A stretch of DNA of 55,023 bases from Devosia equisanguinis. GTDB lineage: Bacteria > Pseudomonadota > Alphaproteobacteria > Rhizobiales > Devosiaceae. Location of the stretch: the NCBI RefSeq assembly GCF_900631955.1, contig NZ_UZWD01000007.1, positions 1 to 55,023 of the forward strand, in the 5' to 3' direction. A program made the position numbers and the translations under genes. The notes under the pieces were generated by a model. The model searched no databases. It was not told the origin of the DNA and was given only the letters and a program-made list of their open reading frames with translations. Shown piece after piece: positions 17,336 through 27,087 of this stretch; the first letter of the stretch is position 1; the number at the start of each line of letters is the position of its first letter.

Positions 17336-19057
17336 GTGTTGCCGCGTCCAGTTCCCCTGCCGATCGTCATGCGCCGCTGGCTTGGCCGGCGGCTCGATAG
17401 TATTTCGACCGGTGGCTGGCTGGTGGGGCTGCTGTTTTTCGCGCTGTCGCTGACCCCCTCGCTGATTCCCCGCCATTTTGCCGTGCAGGGCGTGCTCTGC
17501 GGCTGCACCTTTGCGGCCGGCTATGGCATCGGCGTGTTTCTCGAATGGCTGTGGAATTTTCTTGAACTGCGCTGGCCCAATCGGCGGGTAGCGCGCTGGG
17601 TCGGGCGTGCCTGTGCCTGTGGCTGCCTGATTCTGGCGCTGGCCTTTCTGTGGTTTTCCCCGGGCTGGCAGAATTCCATTCGCGCCGGCATGGGGATAGC
17701 GCCGGTCGAAGCGCGCCAGCCCTGGTTCGTGGCGGCCATCGCCGTGGTCCCGGCGGCGTTGCTGATCGGGCTGGGCACCATCATCGTCAGCGGCGTCCGC
17801 TCCATCAGCGCCTGGTTTGCGCGCGCCATTCCCCCGCGTGTGGCGCTGTTGGGCGCCATGATCCTGGTTGGCATTGTGACCGCCAGCATCGGCAATGGAG
17901 TCGTCGCGCGCGGCCTGCTTTACGCCGCCGACCGATTCTACGGCAATTTCGATCGCCTGGTCGGCATTTCCGACCCGCCCCCATCAGAGTCCTGGAAATC
18001 GGGCAGTGCCGTCTCGCTGGTCGATTGGCAGACGATCGGCATCGATGCGCGGGTCTATGTCGAAGCCGGGCCCAGCAGCGACGAGATCGCGGACCTGACC
18101 GGCGCCCCGGCGGAGACACCATTGCGCGTCTATGTCGGATTGCGCTCCGCAGAAACGCCCGAAGAACGCGCCGCCCTGGCGCTGGCGGAAATGGACCGGG
18201 TCGGGGCCTTTGATCGCTCGATCCTGGTGCTGATCATGCCGGTCGGGACTGGCTGGGTGGAGCCGGCCGCCATCGACACGCTGGAAATGCTGCATCATGG
18301 CGATGTGGCGAGCGTCGCCGTGCAATATTCCTACCTCACCAGCTGGCTGTCGCTGGTGTCCGAGCCCGATGTCGGGGTGGAGACCGGGCGGGCGCTGTTC
18401 AACGCCGTCTACAAGCGCTGGCACGCCATGCCGGCAGCGACGCGTCCCAAACTCTATCTTCATGGGCTGAGTCTGGGCGCCTATAGCTCGGCGGCCTCGA
18501 CGGCGCTTTACGACATTTTGGATGATCCTTTCGACGGCGCTTTGTGGGTGGGGCCGCCCTTCGCCTCGCAGACCTGGCAGTCGGCGACGCGCAGCCGCAA
18601 CCAGAACACGCCGGTCTGGCGGCCGCATCTGGGCGACGGCTCGACCCTGCGCTTTGCCAATCGCGGCGCAGACCTCGATACCGGCGAAAGCTGGGGCCGG
18701 ATGCGCATCGTCTTTTTGCAATATCCGTCCGACCCGATCGTCTTCTTCGAACCGGCCATGCTCTATCGTGAGCCGGAATGGCTGAGCGGGGTGCGCGCAC
18801 CCTCGGTGTCACCGCTGCTCAACTGGTATCCCGTGGTTACCTTCCTGCAGGTGGCGCTCGACATGGCTTTGGCCCAGACGGCGCCGATCGGCTTTGGCCA
18901 TGTCTATGCGCCGCAGGACTATTTCGATGGCTGGGTGGCCGTCACCGCGCCTCAGGGATGGACGGAGGAAAGCCTTGCCACCCTGCGGGCAAAAATCACC
19001 CGCCATGGCGATCGGCACGTCATCGAAGGCGGCTGGTTCCGCGAGAACCAGCCGTAA
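17336..19057 (+). CDS. Membrane-anchored alpha/beta hydrolase (Abhydrolase_9 family)
   Basis: About 573 residues: an N-terminal half with several transmembrane helices (roughly residues 24-45, 46-72, 88-107, 130-155, 168-195) and a C-terminal alpha/beta-hydrolase domain. The nucleophile elbow is GLSLG within LYLHGLSLGAYSS. This matches the two-part family with a membrane N-terminus (Abhydrolase_9_N plus Abhydrolase_9); substrate unknown. The GTG start is uncertain, and an ATG 11 codons later (17369) is the alternative. It ends five bases from the convergent ribokinase stop. Confidence 0.82.
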   Translation: MLPRPVPLPIVMRRWLGRRLDSISTGGWLVGLLFFALSLTPSLIPRHFAVQGVLCGCTFAAGYGIGVFLEWLWNFLELRWPNRRVARWVGRACACGCLILALAFLWFSPGWQNSIRAGMGIAPVEARQPWFVAAIAVVPAALLIGLGTIIVSGVRSISAWFARAIPPRVALLGAMILVGIVTASIGNGVVARGLLYAADRFYGNFDRLVGISDPPPSESWKSGSAVSLVDWQTIGIDARVYVEAGPSSDEIADLTGAPAETPLRVYVGLRSAETPEERAALALAEMDRVGAFDRSILVLIMPVGTGWVEPAAIDTLEMLHHGDVASVAVQYSYLTSWLSLVSEPDVGVETGRALFNAVYKRWHAMPAATRPKLYLHGLSLGAYSSAASTALYDILDDPFDGALWVGPPFASQTWQSATRSRNQNTPVWRPHLGDGSTLRFANRGADLDTGESWGRMRIVFLQYPSDPIVFFEPAMLYREPEWLSGVRAPSVSPLLNWYPVVTFLQVALDMALAQTAPIGFGHVYAPQDYFDGWVAVTAPQGWTEESLATLRAKITRHGDRHVIEGGWFRENQP

Positions 19058-19062
19058 GAATC

Positions 19063-19959
19063 TCAGGCGCCAGCGATGGCGTCGACATCGGCCTTCATCG
19101 GAATGGCCGGCTGCGCGCCGGATTTGAGACAGGCGAGGCTCCCCGCCACGGCGGCACGGCGCAGCGCAGTTTCGAGGTCGTGCCCGGCTTCGAGCGCTGC
19201 CCCCAGATAGCCGCAAAAGGTGTCGCCGGCGCCAACCGTGTCGACCGGCGTCACCTTGTAGGCAGGCACGGCAATGGCCCCATCGGGCGTGCGGGCACGT
19301 GCGCCTTCAGGGCCCAGGGTCACCACGATGGTGGTGCCGGTGCGCTCCACCCACTCGCTCATCGCCGCATCGAGTTCTTCGATAGGGCGGCCCGAGAGCA
19401 AGGCAAACTCGGTTTCATTGGCGACGACGATATCAGCGAGCGCTGCCAGCTCCGGCGTGTCATCCAGGAACGGCGCAGTGTTGAAAAGGCTGGTCGCGCC
19501 TTTCTGGCGGGCGATTTCGAGCGCCCGGCGGGAGGCGGCTTGCGGCACTTCCTGCTGTACCAGCACCACGTCGCCGGCCTTGAGATCGCTCAGGCCGCGC
19601 TCGGCATCCGCGGCGCTGACCGTGCCATTGGCGCCCGGCAGGATGGCAATGACGTTTTCGCCTTCGGCATCGACGAAAATCATGGCAATGCCGGTGGCCG
19701 TATCGGCCTTGCGCAGATGGCTGAGATCGACACCGCCCTTTTCCAACAGGTCGAGTGCCAGCGGCGCGAAGGCATCCTCGCCCACTGCCGAGACATGGCG
19801 CACGTCGGCGCCGGCGCGGCGCGCGGCCAAAGCCTGGTTAGCGCCCTTTCCTCCGGCCGCCATGGAGAAAGTGCCGCCGGCAACGGTCTCGCCCGGCTTG
19901 GGCAGGCGCGGAACGGTGCCGATCTGATCGAGATTGGTGGAGCCGAATACGGTGATCAT
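19063..19959 (-). CDS. rbsK: Ribokinase (PfkB family)
   Basis: Sugar kinase of 298 residues that phosphorylates ribose to ribose 5-phosphate. The N-terminal GSTNLDQIG and AAGGKGANQALAARRAG (ribokinase signature 1) and the ATP/anion-hole motif DTVGAGDTFCGYL are all present. It is the last gene in a tight four-gene run and overlaps DUF1697 by ATGA. No ribose transporter is nearby, so ribose may come from nucleoside breakdown, or the sugar may be another. Confidence 0.9.
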   Translation of the reverse strand: MITVFGSTNLDQIGTVPRLPKPGETVAGGTFSMAAGGKGANQALAARRAGADVRHVSAVGEDAFAPLALDLLEKGGVDLSHLRKADTATGIAMIFVDAEGENVIAILPGANGTVSAADAERGLSDLKAGDVVLVQQEVPQAASRRALEIARQKGATSLFNTAPFLDDTPELAALADIVVANETEFALLSGRPIEELDAAMSEWVERTGTTIVVTLGPEGARARTPDGAIAVPAYKVTPVDTVGAGDTFCGYLGAALEAGHDLETALRRAAVAGSLACLKSGAQPAIPMKADVDAIAGA

Positions 19960-20495
19960 TTCAGCATCTTTTCCATGGTGTTCCAGTTGCGCATCGTGTC
20001 GAGCGCATTCTTGTCGAGCCGGTCATAGAGCGGCTTGAGGACGCCCTCAACCCCCTCGGTATAGCGCCCGTCGGGCTGACGGTAACCGGCGATATAGATC
20101 TCGCGCGCATCCATGCGCAGGATCTCGGTATGGCCCGGGCGGTCGGGCAGGGACAGCCCCTGCGGCAAGGGTCTGTCGAACATCAAAACATGCCGGGTGA
20201 CATCGGCCGCGGAATCGAGCCGACCAAAGGGATGGCCAGCGAGCATGGCCTGCAGCTCTGCCTCCGAACGGAGGACAACGCCCACTGCAAAGCCGAACTG
20301 CTTCTCGATCAGGCTTTCGAGCTGGCTCCTGATAGCATCGGCGTCGCCTTCGGCCTCAAATCCCACATTGCCGCTGGCCAGCACCGTCTTGACGCTGCCA
20401 AGGCCCGCGCCCTCGAGGCAGGCCTTGAGCTCGTCCATCTTCATCTGCCGCTTGCCCAGATTGATGCCGCGCAGGAAGGCGAACCACAGCGCCAT
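19956..20495 (-). CDS. DUF1697 domain protein
   Basis: A 179-residue protein of the DUF1697 family. The hallmark N-terminus FAFLRGINLGKRQMKMDELK and the following TVLASGNVGFE are clear. The family's function is unknown to me. It is coupled at both ends: TGATG with the YdeI-like gene before it and ATGA with rbsK after it. Confidence 0.9.
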   Translation of the reverse strand: MALWFAFLRGINLGKRQMKMDELKACLEGAGLGSVKTVLASGNVGFEAEGDADAIRSQLESLIEKQFGFAVGVVLRSEAELQAMLAGHPFGRLDSAADVTRHVLMFDRPLPQGLSLPDRPGHTEILRMDAREIYIAGYRQPDGRYTEGVEGVLKPLYDRLDKNALDTMRNWNTMEKMLK

Positions 20496-21091
20496 CAGCC
20501 CTTGTCCTTTTGCGGATAGATGGTTTCGCCCCGCGCCAGCATCTCGACGAAGCCGGCAATCTTCTTCTTGCGCCCCGCCTCGGTCTTGAGGCTGTTGGTG
20601 CGGAAAATCAGCGCGAAACGGTTTTGCGCCGACAGGCCCTCATAGGTCTTCTGCGCCATGGGATTTTCGGCGATGGCCGCGAGCAGGTCGGGCGGGGCGT
20701 CCTGGGTGGTCTTGTAGGCCGCATCCCAGCGGCCATCGGCCTTGGCCGTCTCGACATGGACCAGGCCATGTTCGGTCATCAGCCCCTGTTCGCCCAGCCG
20801 CGCGACATTGTCGCGATTGACCTGGCTCCACACCGATTTCGGCCGACGCGGACAATAGCGCTGCACATAGGACACCTCGTCCCAGCTCTTCTTGATGGCG
20901 TCGATCCAGCCCCAGCAGAGCACGGCGTCGATCGCCTCGACCGGGGTGATGGTCGCTCGCCCGGCGCTCTTCTTGAAAATGCGGATCCAGACCTCGTCGG
21001 CGCTGTCATGGTTGGCGGCCAGCCAGGCATAAAAGGCATCGAAATCGACGAATTCATGCAGCTTGTCTGTCGCGACGATGACGGGCGCCAT
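20495..21091 (-). CDS. YdeI/OmpD-associated family protein
   Basis: A 198-residue protein of the YdeI-like family, which groups proteins loosely described as OmpD-associated or bacteriocin-protection proteins. Recognised by SADEVWIRIFKKSAGRATITPVEAIDAVLCWGWIDAIKK and RRPKSVWSQVNRDNVARL, with a basic C-terminal helix region rich in lysine. The role in this organism is unknown. It is three bases downstream of the arylamine N-acetyltransferase gene. Confidence 0.88.
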   Translation of the reverse strand: MAPVIVATDKLHEFVDFDAFYAWLAANHDSADEVWIRIFKKSAGRATITPVEAIDAVLCWGWIDAIKKSWDEVSYVQRYCPRRPKSVWSQVNRDNVARLGEQGLMTEHGLVHVETAKADGRWDAAYKTTQDAPPDLLAAIAENPMAQKTYEGLSAQNRFALIFRTNSLKTEAGRKKKIAGFVEMLARGETIYPQKDKG

Positions 21092-21094
21092 GGA

Positions 21095-21937
21095 TCAGGC
21101 CGGCAGCTCGTCGGGGAGGTCCGGCGGCAGCGGAAAAAGCCGCGCCAGAGCCGGCTCGAGGCGCTCATCGGCCGGCAGGACCAGCCCGAACGCCTCGGTC
21201 AAAACCGAGCGCAGGCTCTCCATGCTGGTGATCTCGCGCTGTTCCTTTTCCCCCTCGACCGGCTGGATGGTGAAGCTGGTATTGAGCAGCTTGACCCTGC
21301 GGCCGGACGGCGACAGCGCCACCCTGAGCCCGTTGACCATGGGCGAAGTCTCGGATGTCGCCATGGTCTGGTTGAGCGCTGAAATGGCAGCGTCATCGAC
21401 GGCATCGAGCGTAAAGGCATAGACCGGAAGCCAATTCTCGCCGATCCGCACCTCGAGCGTCCATTCGGGCGCGCCACCCACCAGGCGGAAGGTTTCGTGC
21501 GGAGTGGTCTGCTCGACATCGGCGCGCAGCCGCAGCGGAGTGGTCAGCGTCAGCCCGCCATGGCCGACATCAGCCAGGTAATTCTGCCCATTGATTTCGA
21601 CCAGGAGCACCAGATGGCTCAATTCCTGGTTATCGGGATTGGTCCACAGACCACGTGCCAAGAGCGGGCGCACGGTATAGTCGAGATCGCGCAGAATGCG
21701 CATGAACAATAGGTTATGCTCGAAACAATAGCCGCCGCGCTTGTCCGCCAAAAGCTTGCGCTCGAGGCTCGGCTGGTCGAGCAGCACCGGCTCGCCGATC
21801 AGCGGATTGATGTTTTCGAAGGGGATGACGGCGGGATGCAGCGCGTGCAGCAATTCCAACGTCGCCAGAGTGGGGGCAATGGAACCGGCAAAGCCGATTC
21901 GCTCGAAATAGGCGTTCAGATTGACCTTTTCGGACAT
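21095..21937 (-). CDS. nat: Arylamine N-acetyltransferase
   Basis: Transfers acetyl from acetyl-CoA to arylamines and hydrazines (280 residues). The Cys-His-Asp triad is intact: C71 in RGGYCFEHN, H108 in LSHLVLLV and D123 in LADVGHGG. This is the first gene of the run nat-ydeI-like-DUF1697-rbsK. The physiological substrate is not evident from the neighbours. Confidence 0.93.
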   Translation of the reverse strand: MSEKVNLNAYFERIGFAGSIAPTLATLELLHALHPAVIPFENINPLIGEPVLLDQPSLERKLLADKRGGYCFEHNLLFMRILRDLDYTVRPLLARGLWTNPDNQELSHLVLLVEINGQNYLADVGHGGLTLTTPLRLRADVEQTTPHETFRLVGGAPEWTLEVRIGENWLPVYAFTLDAVDDAAISALNQTMATSETSPMVNGLRVALSPSGRRVKLLNTSFTIQPVEGEKEQREITSMESLRSVLTEAFGLVLPADERLEPALARLFPLPPDLPDELPA

Positions 21938-22047
21938 CCACCACCTTTTTTGCTGTTTGAACCGGCGGCCACTATGGCCAAGCCCGGCACCTTTGTCACC
22001 ACGCCCGCAAGCTCAGAAACCGGTCGGGGACGCTTGACAGCGCCGGC

Positions 22048-22515
22048 TCAGACCGGCGCCTTGCGCACCCGGATCACCACGTCGACATGGGCAACTTCCA
22101 TGCCGGCCGGGGCTTTGGGCAGGGATTTGAACTCCACCGCATCGGCGGGAATATCGATCATCCGCTGTTCGTCTTCCACGTAGAAATGGTGGTGATCGGA
22201 CGTATCGGTGTCGAAATAGGACCGCGAGGCGTCGATGGCGACTTCGCGCAACAGCCCAGCTTCGTGGAACTGGTGCAGCGTATTGTAGATGGTGGCCAGG
22301 GACACATTGACATTGGCCGTACCGGCTTCGCCGTGCAGCTGCTCGGCGCTGACATGGCGATGCGGCCCGCCGAACAAGAGTTCGGCCAGCGCCACGCGCT
22401 GACGGGTCGGGCGTAGGCCGGCCATGCGCAAGACGGCCGTCAGGCAGGGTTTGCGGGACGGATGGGGCCGGGCAGCGGCAAGGCGTTCAGTCATTGGGCC
22501 TGAGATACTCGTCAT
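22048..22515 (-). CDS. irr: Iron response regulator Irr (Fur family)
   Basis: Fur-family regulator of 155 residues. Winged helix in [18 protein letters not shown]...[13 protein letters not shown] and the [10 protein letters not shown] triplet (His 108-110) that Irr uses to bind haem. The N-terminal haem-regulatory GCPW motif of Bradyrhizobium Irr is absent. In rhizobia Irr controls haem and iron genes. Its place next to fabA-fabB is typical of Hyphomicrobiales and supports Irr over Fur. The start could also be the ATG seven codons later (22494). Confidence 0.88.
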   Translation of the reverse strand: MTSISGPMTERLAAARPHPSRKPCLTAVLRMAGLRPTRQRVALAELLFGGPHRHVSAEQLHGEAGTANVNVSLATIYNTLHQFHEAGLLREVAIDASRSYFDTDTSDHHHFYVEDEQRMIDIPADAVEFKSLPKAPAGMEVAHVDVVIRVRKAPV

Positions 22516-22609
22516 AAAGGTCCAGATTTCCAGCCTTTGTTATAGGGGCGATGGGCCCATGAAACAAGTCGGCACCGCCCTCCGGGCCCCGGCTCAGCCT
22601 TTCGCCCGG

Positions 22610-22637
22610 CTTGACCCTCCCCATAGGGGTCTATACG
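22610..22637 (+). promoter_or_regulatory. Candidate fabA promoter
   Basis: CTTGAC (22610-22615) and CTATAC (22631-22636) resemble the alphaproteobacterial consensus, with a spacer of 15 bases, somewhat short. This would give a fabA leader of about 25 bases. Sequence match only. Confidence 0.35.
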
Positions 22638-22669
22638 AGACGAGGCTTGAGGTGAAACGGGGTTTGTCC

Positions 22670-23170
22670 ATGGCCGAGCGGCAGAACGCATTTGGATATG
22701 AAGAGCTGTTGGCGCATGGCCGCGGCGAGTTGCCGGGCCAGGGCGATGCCCGCCTGCCAGCCCCCCCGATGCTGATGTTCGACCGCATCACCGATATCCA
22801 GGAAACCGGCGGTGCCTTCGACAAGGGCTATGTGCGTGCCGAACTCGACGTCAATCCGGACCTGTGGTTCTTCAAATGCCACTTCATCGGCGACCCGGTC
22901 ATGCCCGGCTGCCTGGGGCTGGACGCCATCTGGCAGATGACCGGCTTCTTCCTCTCCTGGATCGGCCAGCCCGGCAAGGGCCGCGCCTTGGGCGGGGAGA
23001 TCAAGTTCACCGGCCAGGTGACCGACGACGTCAAGCTCGTGGAATATGGCATCGACCTCAAGCGCGTCATGCGCTCGCGTCTGACCTTGGGTCTGGCCGA
23101 TGGCTGGGTAAAGGCCGATGGCAAGACTATATATGAGGCCAAGGACCTGCGGGTCGGGCTGTTCACCTAA
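22670..23170 (+). CDS. fabA: 3-hydroxydecanoyl-ACP dehydratase/isomerase
   Basis: Makes the cis-3-decenoyl-ACP needed for unsaturated fatty acids (166 residues). The catalytic H71 is in [14 protein letters not shown] and D85 in CLGLDAIWQ, matching the bifunctional FabA and not FabZ. Started at [14 protein letters not shown], the usual family start. Followed by fabB after 107 bases, as expected for the FabA-FabB branch. Confidence 0.96.
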   Translation: MAERQNAFGYEELLAHGRGELPGQGDARLPAPPMLMFDRITDIQETGGAFDKGYVRAELDVNPDLWFFKCHFIGDPVMPGCLGLDAIWQMTGFFLSWIGQPGKGRALGGEIKFTGQVTDDVKLVEYGIDLKRVMRSRLTLGLADGWVKADGKTIYEAKDLRVGLFT

Positions 23171-23277
23171 AGCCCAATGAGGGTGAAGGCGCCCAAGCGC
23201 CCGGCCGTAACGGCCACCAGAAGAAAGGTAAGCGTCGGCCCCATGACGCCAAAGCACATCGATCAGGCGAGGACGAA

Positions 23278-24504
23278 ATGAGACGAGTTGTCGTAACCGG
23301 CATGGGCATCATTTCATCGATCGGCAATTCGCTGGATGCGGTCACCGAAAGCCTGCGGCTGGCCAAGCCCGGCATCATCGCCGCGCCGGACTATGCCGAG
23401 CTGGGCTTCCGCAGCCAGGTCAAGGGCGATCCGCAGCTGGACCCTTTCGAAGTGCTGGATCGCCGCGTGACCCGCTTCATGGGCAAGGGCGCCGCCTGGA
23501 ATTACCTGGCCATGCAGCAGGCGATTTCAGATGCCGGGCTCGACGAAAGCCTCATTTCCCATCCCATGACCGGCATCGTCATGGGCTCGGGCGGCGCTTC
23601 GACCCGCACCATTGTGGAAGCCGCCGACACCACCCGCAAGAATACCAGCCCCAAGCGTATCGGGCCGTTGGCCGTGCCCAAGGCGATGGGCTCGACCGCC
23701 TCGGCGACGCTGGCGACCTCGTTCGGCATCAAGGGCATCAACTATTCGATCACCGCTGCCTGTGCCACCTCCAAGCATTGCATCGGCAATGCCTATGAGC
23801 AGATCATGCTGGGCAAGCAGAACATCGTCTTTGCCGGTGGTCACGAGGACCTCGACTGGACGCTGTCGGACCTGTTCGACGCCATGGGCGCCATGAGCTC
23901 GGATTTCAACGCCACTCCTGAAAAGGCCAGCCGCTGCTACGACGCCAATCGCGACGGCTTCGTCATCGCCGGCGGCGCGGGCGTCCTGGTGCTCGAAGAG
24001 CTCGAGCATGCCAAGGCGCGCGGTGCCAAGATCTGGGCCGAGGTTGTGGGCTATGGCGCCACCTCCGACGGCGTCGACATGGTGGCTCCCTCGGGCGAAG
24101 GCGCGGAACGCTGCATGCGCATGGCGCTGGCCAATGTGAAGGGCCCGGTCGACTACATCAACCCGCACGCCACCTCGACCCCGGTCGGCGATCTCAAGGA
24201 GATCGAGGCCCTGCGCGCCGTCTTCGGCAATGAGGACAAGTGCCCGCCCATTTCGGCCACCAAGTCACTGACCGGCCACAGCCAGGGCGCCACCGGCGTG
24301 CATGAATCGATCTTCTCGATCCTGATGATGAAGCACCGCTTCATCGCCGAGAGCGCCAATATCGAGGTGCTCGATCCGGCCTTCGAGGACATGCCGATCC
24401 TCAGGCAGCGCCGCGACGACGTGGATTTGGCCTATGTGCTGTCCAACTCCTTCGGCTTCGGCGGCACAAATGCGGCCCTGGTGTTCAAGCACCCGGACGC
24501 GTGA
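23278..24504 (+). CDS. fabB: Beta-ketoacyl-ACP synthase I
   Basis: Condensing enzyme that elongates the unsaturated branch opened by FabA (408 residues). The Cys-His-His triad is complete: C162 in [11 protein letters not shown], the His of [11 protein letters not shown] and the His of [11 protein letters not shown], with the lysine in SATKSLTGH. In most relatives fabI follows; here fabB ends six bases from the convergent MoeB-like gene, so fabI must be elsewhere. Confidence 0.96.
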   Translation: MRRVVVTGMGIISSIGNSLDAVTESLRLAKPGIIAAPDYAELGFRSQVKGDPQLDPFEVLDRRVTRFMGKGAAWNYLAMQQAISDAGLDESLISHPMTGIVMGSGGASTRTIVEAADTTRKNTSPKRIGPLAVPKAMGSTASATLATSFGIKGINYSITAACATSKHCIGNAYEQIMLGKQNIVFAGGHEDLDWTLSDLFDAMGAMSSDFNATPEKASRCYDANRDGFVIAGGAGVLVLEELEHAKARGAKIWAEVVGYGATSDGVDMVAPSGEGAERCMRMALANVKGPVDYINPHATSTPVGDLKEIEALRAVFGNEDKCPPISATKSLTGHSQGATGVHESIFSILMMKHRFIAESANIEVLDPAFEDMPILRQRRDDVDLAYVLSNSFGFGGTNAALVFKHPDA

Positions 24505-24510
24505 GGCCGA

Positions 24511-25242
24511 TCAGTATGCCAGTTCGGTGAAACTTGCGTCGCGGGCGTCATAGACCAGCAGCCGCCCAAGCAGCGGCCGGCCAATGCCGGTGATGAGCTT
24601 GATGGCCTCCATGGCCATCAAGGTGCCGATAATGCCGGTGACTGGCCCCAATATGCCATTGGCTTCGCAGGAGGGCAGGTTGTCATCGCTTGCCGCCTCG
24701 GCAAAGAGCGCGGCATGGTCCGGCCCGCCCAGATGGGGCGCGATCACTGTCACCTGACCTGAAAACATCGACACGGCTCCCGAAACCAGCGGTATCCGGC
24801 GCGCAGCGGCTTCGGTTGCCACCAGCCGCCGGGTCACGAGATTATCGGTGCCGTCGAGCACGACGTCGTAGTCGACGAGCACAGCTGCGGCGTTGTCTGA
24901 TGTCAGAGCCGCATCGATGCGCACCAGGTCCACATGCGGATTAAGGGCCGCGACGAAGGTCTCGGCGCTTTCGGTCTTGAGCCGGCCGATGCTGTGCGTG
25001 GTGTGGACGATCTGGCGCTGCAGATTGGTCACCGATACCGTGTCGTGATCGACCACCCCCAGCCTGCCGACCCCGGCCCCCGCCAGATAGGCGATGGCGG
25101 GGCTGCCCAGGCCCCCGGCACCCACCACCAGCACGCGCGCCGCCTTGAGCTTTTGCTGGCCGGCCCCGCCCATGCCCTTGAGCACGAGATGGCGGGCATA
25201 GCGGCGGGTTTCCTCGGGTGAAAGCGTCGGTTCAATGGGCAA
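24511..25242 (-). CDS. HesA/MoeB/ThiF-family adenylyltransferase
   Basis: E1-like enzyme of 243 residues that adenylates the C-terminus of a small sulfur-carrier protein (MoaD or ThiS in known members). The nucleotide-binding loop is VVGAGGLGSP (residues 39-48) and DGTDNLVTRR is typical. The usual CX2C pairs for zinc are missing: the place of the first reads GPDHAALFAE, and only one cysteine (LPSC) remains in the protein. It overlaps the DUF2259 gene by 11 bases. The partner carrier is not in the window. Confidence 0.88.
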   Translation of the reverse strand: MPIEPTLSPEETRRYARHLVLKGMGGAGQQKLKAARVLVVGAGGLGSPAIAYLAGAGVGRLGVVDHDTVSVTNLQRQIVHTTHSIGRLKTESAETFVAALNPHVDLVRIDAALTSDNAAAVLVDYDVVLDGTDNLVTRRLVATEAAARRIPLVSGAVSMFSGQVTVIAPHLGGPDHAALFAEAASDDNLPSCEANGILGPVTGIIGTLMAMEAIKLITGIGRPLLGRLLVYDARDASFTELAY

Positions 25243-26002
25243 GAGGCACCGCCAGGAAGCGCCGGTCCGGCCCTTCGAATCCGTGGGGATAGTACGAAAG
25301 AATGGCGACGCCGCTCGAGATGTCCTGGCTCATGAATGGCAGCACGACGGCATAGAGGCGATAGTCGGTGGGGCAGGCGCGCGAGCGGGGCAGGGTGCCG
25401 TCGCGATAGATGACCGTGTCGGTCTCGGCGTCGGACAGCACCAGCTCGAAGCCGAGCGGGGCGCTGTCGAACCATTCGCTGCAGGGATTGGCGGCGCCGG
25501 TTTCAAAGCTGCGCAATTGCAGGTGATGCTTGTCCATCACCTGGCCAGGCGCATATCCCGGCACGCCGAAGCGCAGCGTCTTGCCATCGATTTCGGGCGT
25601 CCCATCGCCGAGCATGGTGGCGACATCGACCGGCACGGAAATGTCGAAATCGCGCAAATGCGCGGCGGCATTCCGACCAGCCTCGGCGCGGGTATCGGCG
25701 AGGCCCCGCTCCTCATCGGCCGCCTGGGCCCGAATCGGTGTACCGACCACCCAGCTGTCATTGGTGAGGTCGAGAAGGTAGATGCTCGAATAGGCAAAGC
25801 CCGAGCCATCCTGGACGCCGAATTCCTCGAAGGCAAAATAGCGCGCATCCGGAGAAAAGCCGATCAGGTCGATCAGCGCCCGGTCGCCGGCCAGGGCTGG
25901 CGCCGTCAGAGCCGCCAGCAGCGCCAGCGCCGCAAGCGCTGTTTCAGGCCTTTCCCGTCGAGCCGAAGCCACCTTCGCCTCTTTGCGTCTCTTCCAGTTC
26001 AT
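25232..26002 (-). CDS. DUF2259 secreted protein
   Basis: Exported protein of the DUF2259 family (256 residues as drawn). A long basic n-region is followed by a hydrophobic signal segment ([18 protein letters not shown]) with a likely signal peptidase site after ALAG. The mature part starts with [27 protein letters not shown], the family hallmark. The start overlaps the end of dut by 59 bases; a GTG at 25972 would shorten this. Function unknown. Confidence 0.8.
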   Translation of the reverse strand: MNWKRRKEAKVASARRERPETALAALALLAALTAPALAGDRALIDLIGFSPDARYFAFEEFGVQDGSGFAYSSIYLLDLTNDSWVVGTPIRAQAADEERGLADTRAEAGRNAAAHLRDFDISVPVDVATMLGDGTPEIDGKTLRFGVPGYAPGQVMDKHHLQLRSFETGAANPCSEWFDSAPLGFELVLSDAETDTVIYRDGTLPRSRACPTDYRLYAVVLPFMSQDISSGVAILSYYPHGFEGPDRRFLAVPLAH

Positions 26003-26405
26003 CGCTCACCTCGAAAACCGGCCGCACCACCGGCGCCACCACCATTTGCGCAATGCGCTCGCCGCGTCTGATGACGAAGGGCTCTTCCCCCAGATTGACG
26101 AGGATCACCTTTACCTCGCCGCGATAGTCCGCATCGATGGTGCCGGGGGAATTGAGCACCGTGATGCCATGCTTGGCGGCAAGGCCCGAGCGCGGCCGCA
26201 CCTGTGCCTCGAACCCCTCCGGCAGCGCCATGGCGAAGCCGCAGGGCACCAGCGCCCGCTTGCCGGGCAAGAGTTCGAGCGGTGCATCCGCCGCCAGGGC
26301 GGCGCAGAGATCGGCTCCCGCCGCCAGCGCCGACTGCAGTGCCGGAAGAGGCAGGCCCACGCCATGGGCCTGCCATTGCAGCTTTATGGAGACGCCAATG
26401 CTCAC
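25944..26405 (-). CDS. dut: dUTP diphosphatase
   Basis: Hydrolyses dUTP to dUMP, keeping uracil out of DNA and feeding thymidylate synthesis. At 153 residues with all five trimeric-dUTPase motifs: [53 protein letters not shown], and the C-terminal [10 protein letters not shown] arm. Its ATG overlaps the stop of the lipoprotein gene (ATGA). In many relatives coaBC precedes dut; here the lipoprotein gene occupies that position. Confidence 0.96.
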   Translation of the reverse strand: MSIGVSIKLQWQAHGVGLPLPALQSALAAGADLCAALAADAPLELLPGKRALVPCGFAMALPEGFEAQVRPRSGLAAKHGITVLNSPGTIDADYRGEVKVILVNLGEEPFVIRRGERIAQMVVAPVVRPVFEVSDELEETQRGEGGFGSTGKA

Positions 26406-27001
26406 GGCGCGCGCACCACCGCGAACAGCTCGTCGGGCAGGTCGACCGTGCCATTGATCAGGTCGAGCATGGGAATGACCTGGCTGGCGCTCTTGCCGTC
26501 GGCGGCGCGGGTCATATTGGTATCGGTGACTTCGGCGCCCGAAATCGTCAGGGTGATCGAATGGCCCTCGAAGAAGGCCAGCACCATCTGCTTGGTCTCT
26601 TCGTCCATTTCCTCGTCGGCGCCCAATTCCTTCTTCATTGCAACGGTCGGCAGGGCAACGCGCACGAGGCCATTGCCGATATCGGTAAAGCTCATCCCGC
26701 CTTCGCCCGAGCCCATATCGAGGCTGGCAAAGGGGCCTTCCTCGACCATGGTGCAGGTGGCGGTGCCATCGGCATTCTCGGTCAGCGTGCCCTCGTCACA
26801 GAAGCCGGCCTCGCTGCTCTCGCCGCTCTCTTCGCCCATCTTGACCATGGCGTAGAGGTCGGCGGTCATCACCTGGGTCATGGTGGCGCGGGCCGTGGTG
26901 GTGCTGGTCACCGCCACGTCGATATTGACGTCGACGCAGGCGCTGACTCCAAGCGCAATGGCCGCCACAGAGGCGAGCTTACCGAAGAGATTGAGGCTCA
27001 T
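26402..27001 (-). CDS. Predicted lipoprotein of unknown function
   Basis: A 199-residue protein with a lipoprotein signal peptide: [15 protein letters not shown] places the lipidated Cys at residue 22. The mature part is acidic and beta-rich by appearance ([18 protein letters not shown]...). The layout weakly recalls LppM-like lipoproteins, a guess only. It lies between ubiB and dut, overlapping dut by ATGA and 86 bases after ubiB. Confidence 0.75.
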   Translation of the reverse strand: MSLNLFGKLASVAAIALGVSACVDVNIDVAVTSTTTARATMTQVMTADLYAMVKMGEESGESSEAGFCDEGTLTENADGTATCTMVEEGPFASLDMGSGEGGMSFTDIGNGLVRVALPTVAMKKELGADEEMDEETKQMVLAFFEGHSITLTISGAEVTDTNMTRAADGKSASQVIPMLDLINGTVDLPDELFAVVRAP

Positions 27002-27087
27002 GAACTGACTTTCTCGAAACGATTGCGGGCCGGCATCCGCGGCACTCTATGAAGCCGGGCGCCCCTTGGGCAAGCCGGGATTATGGG

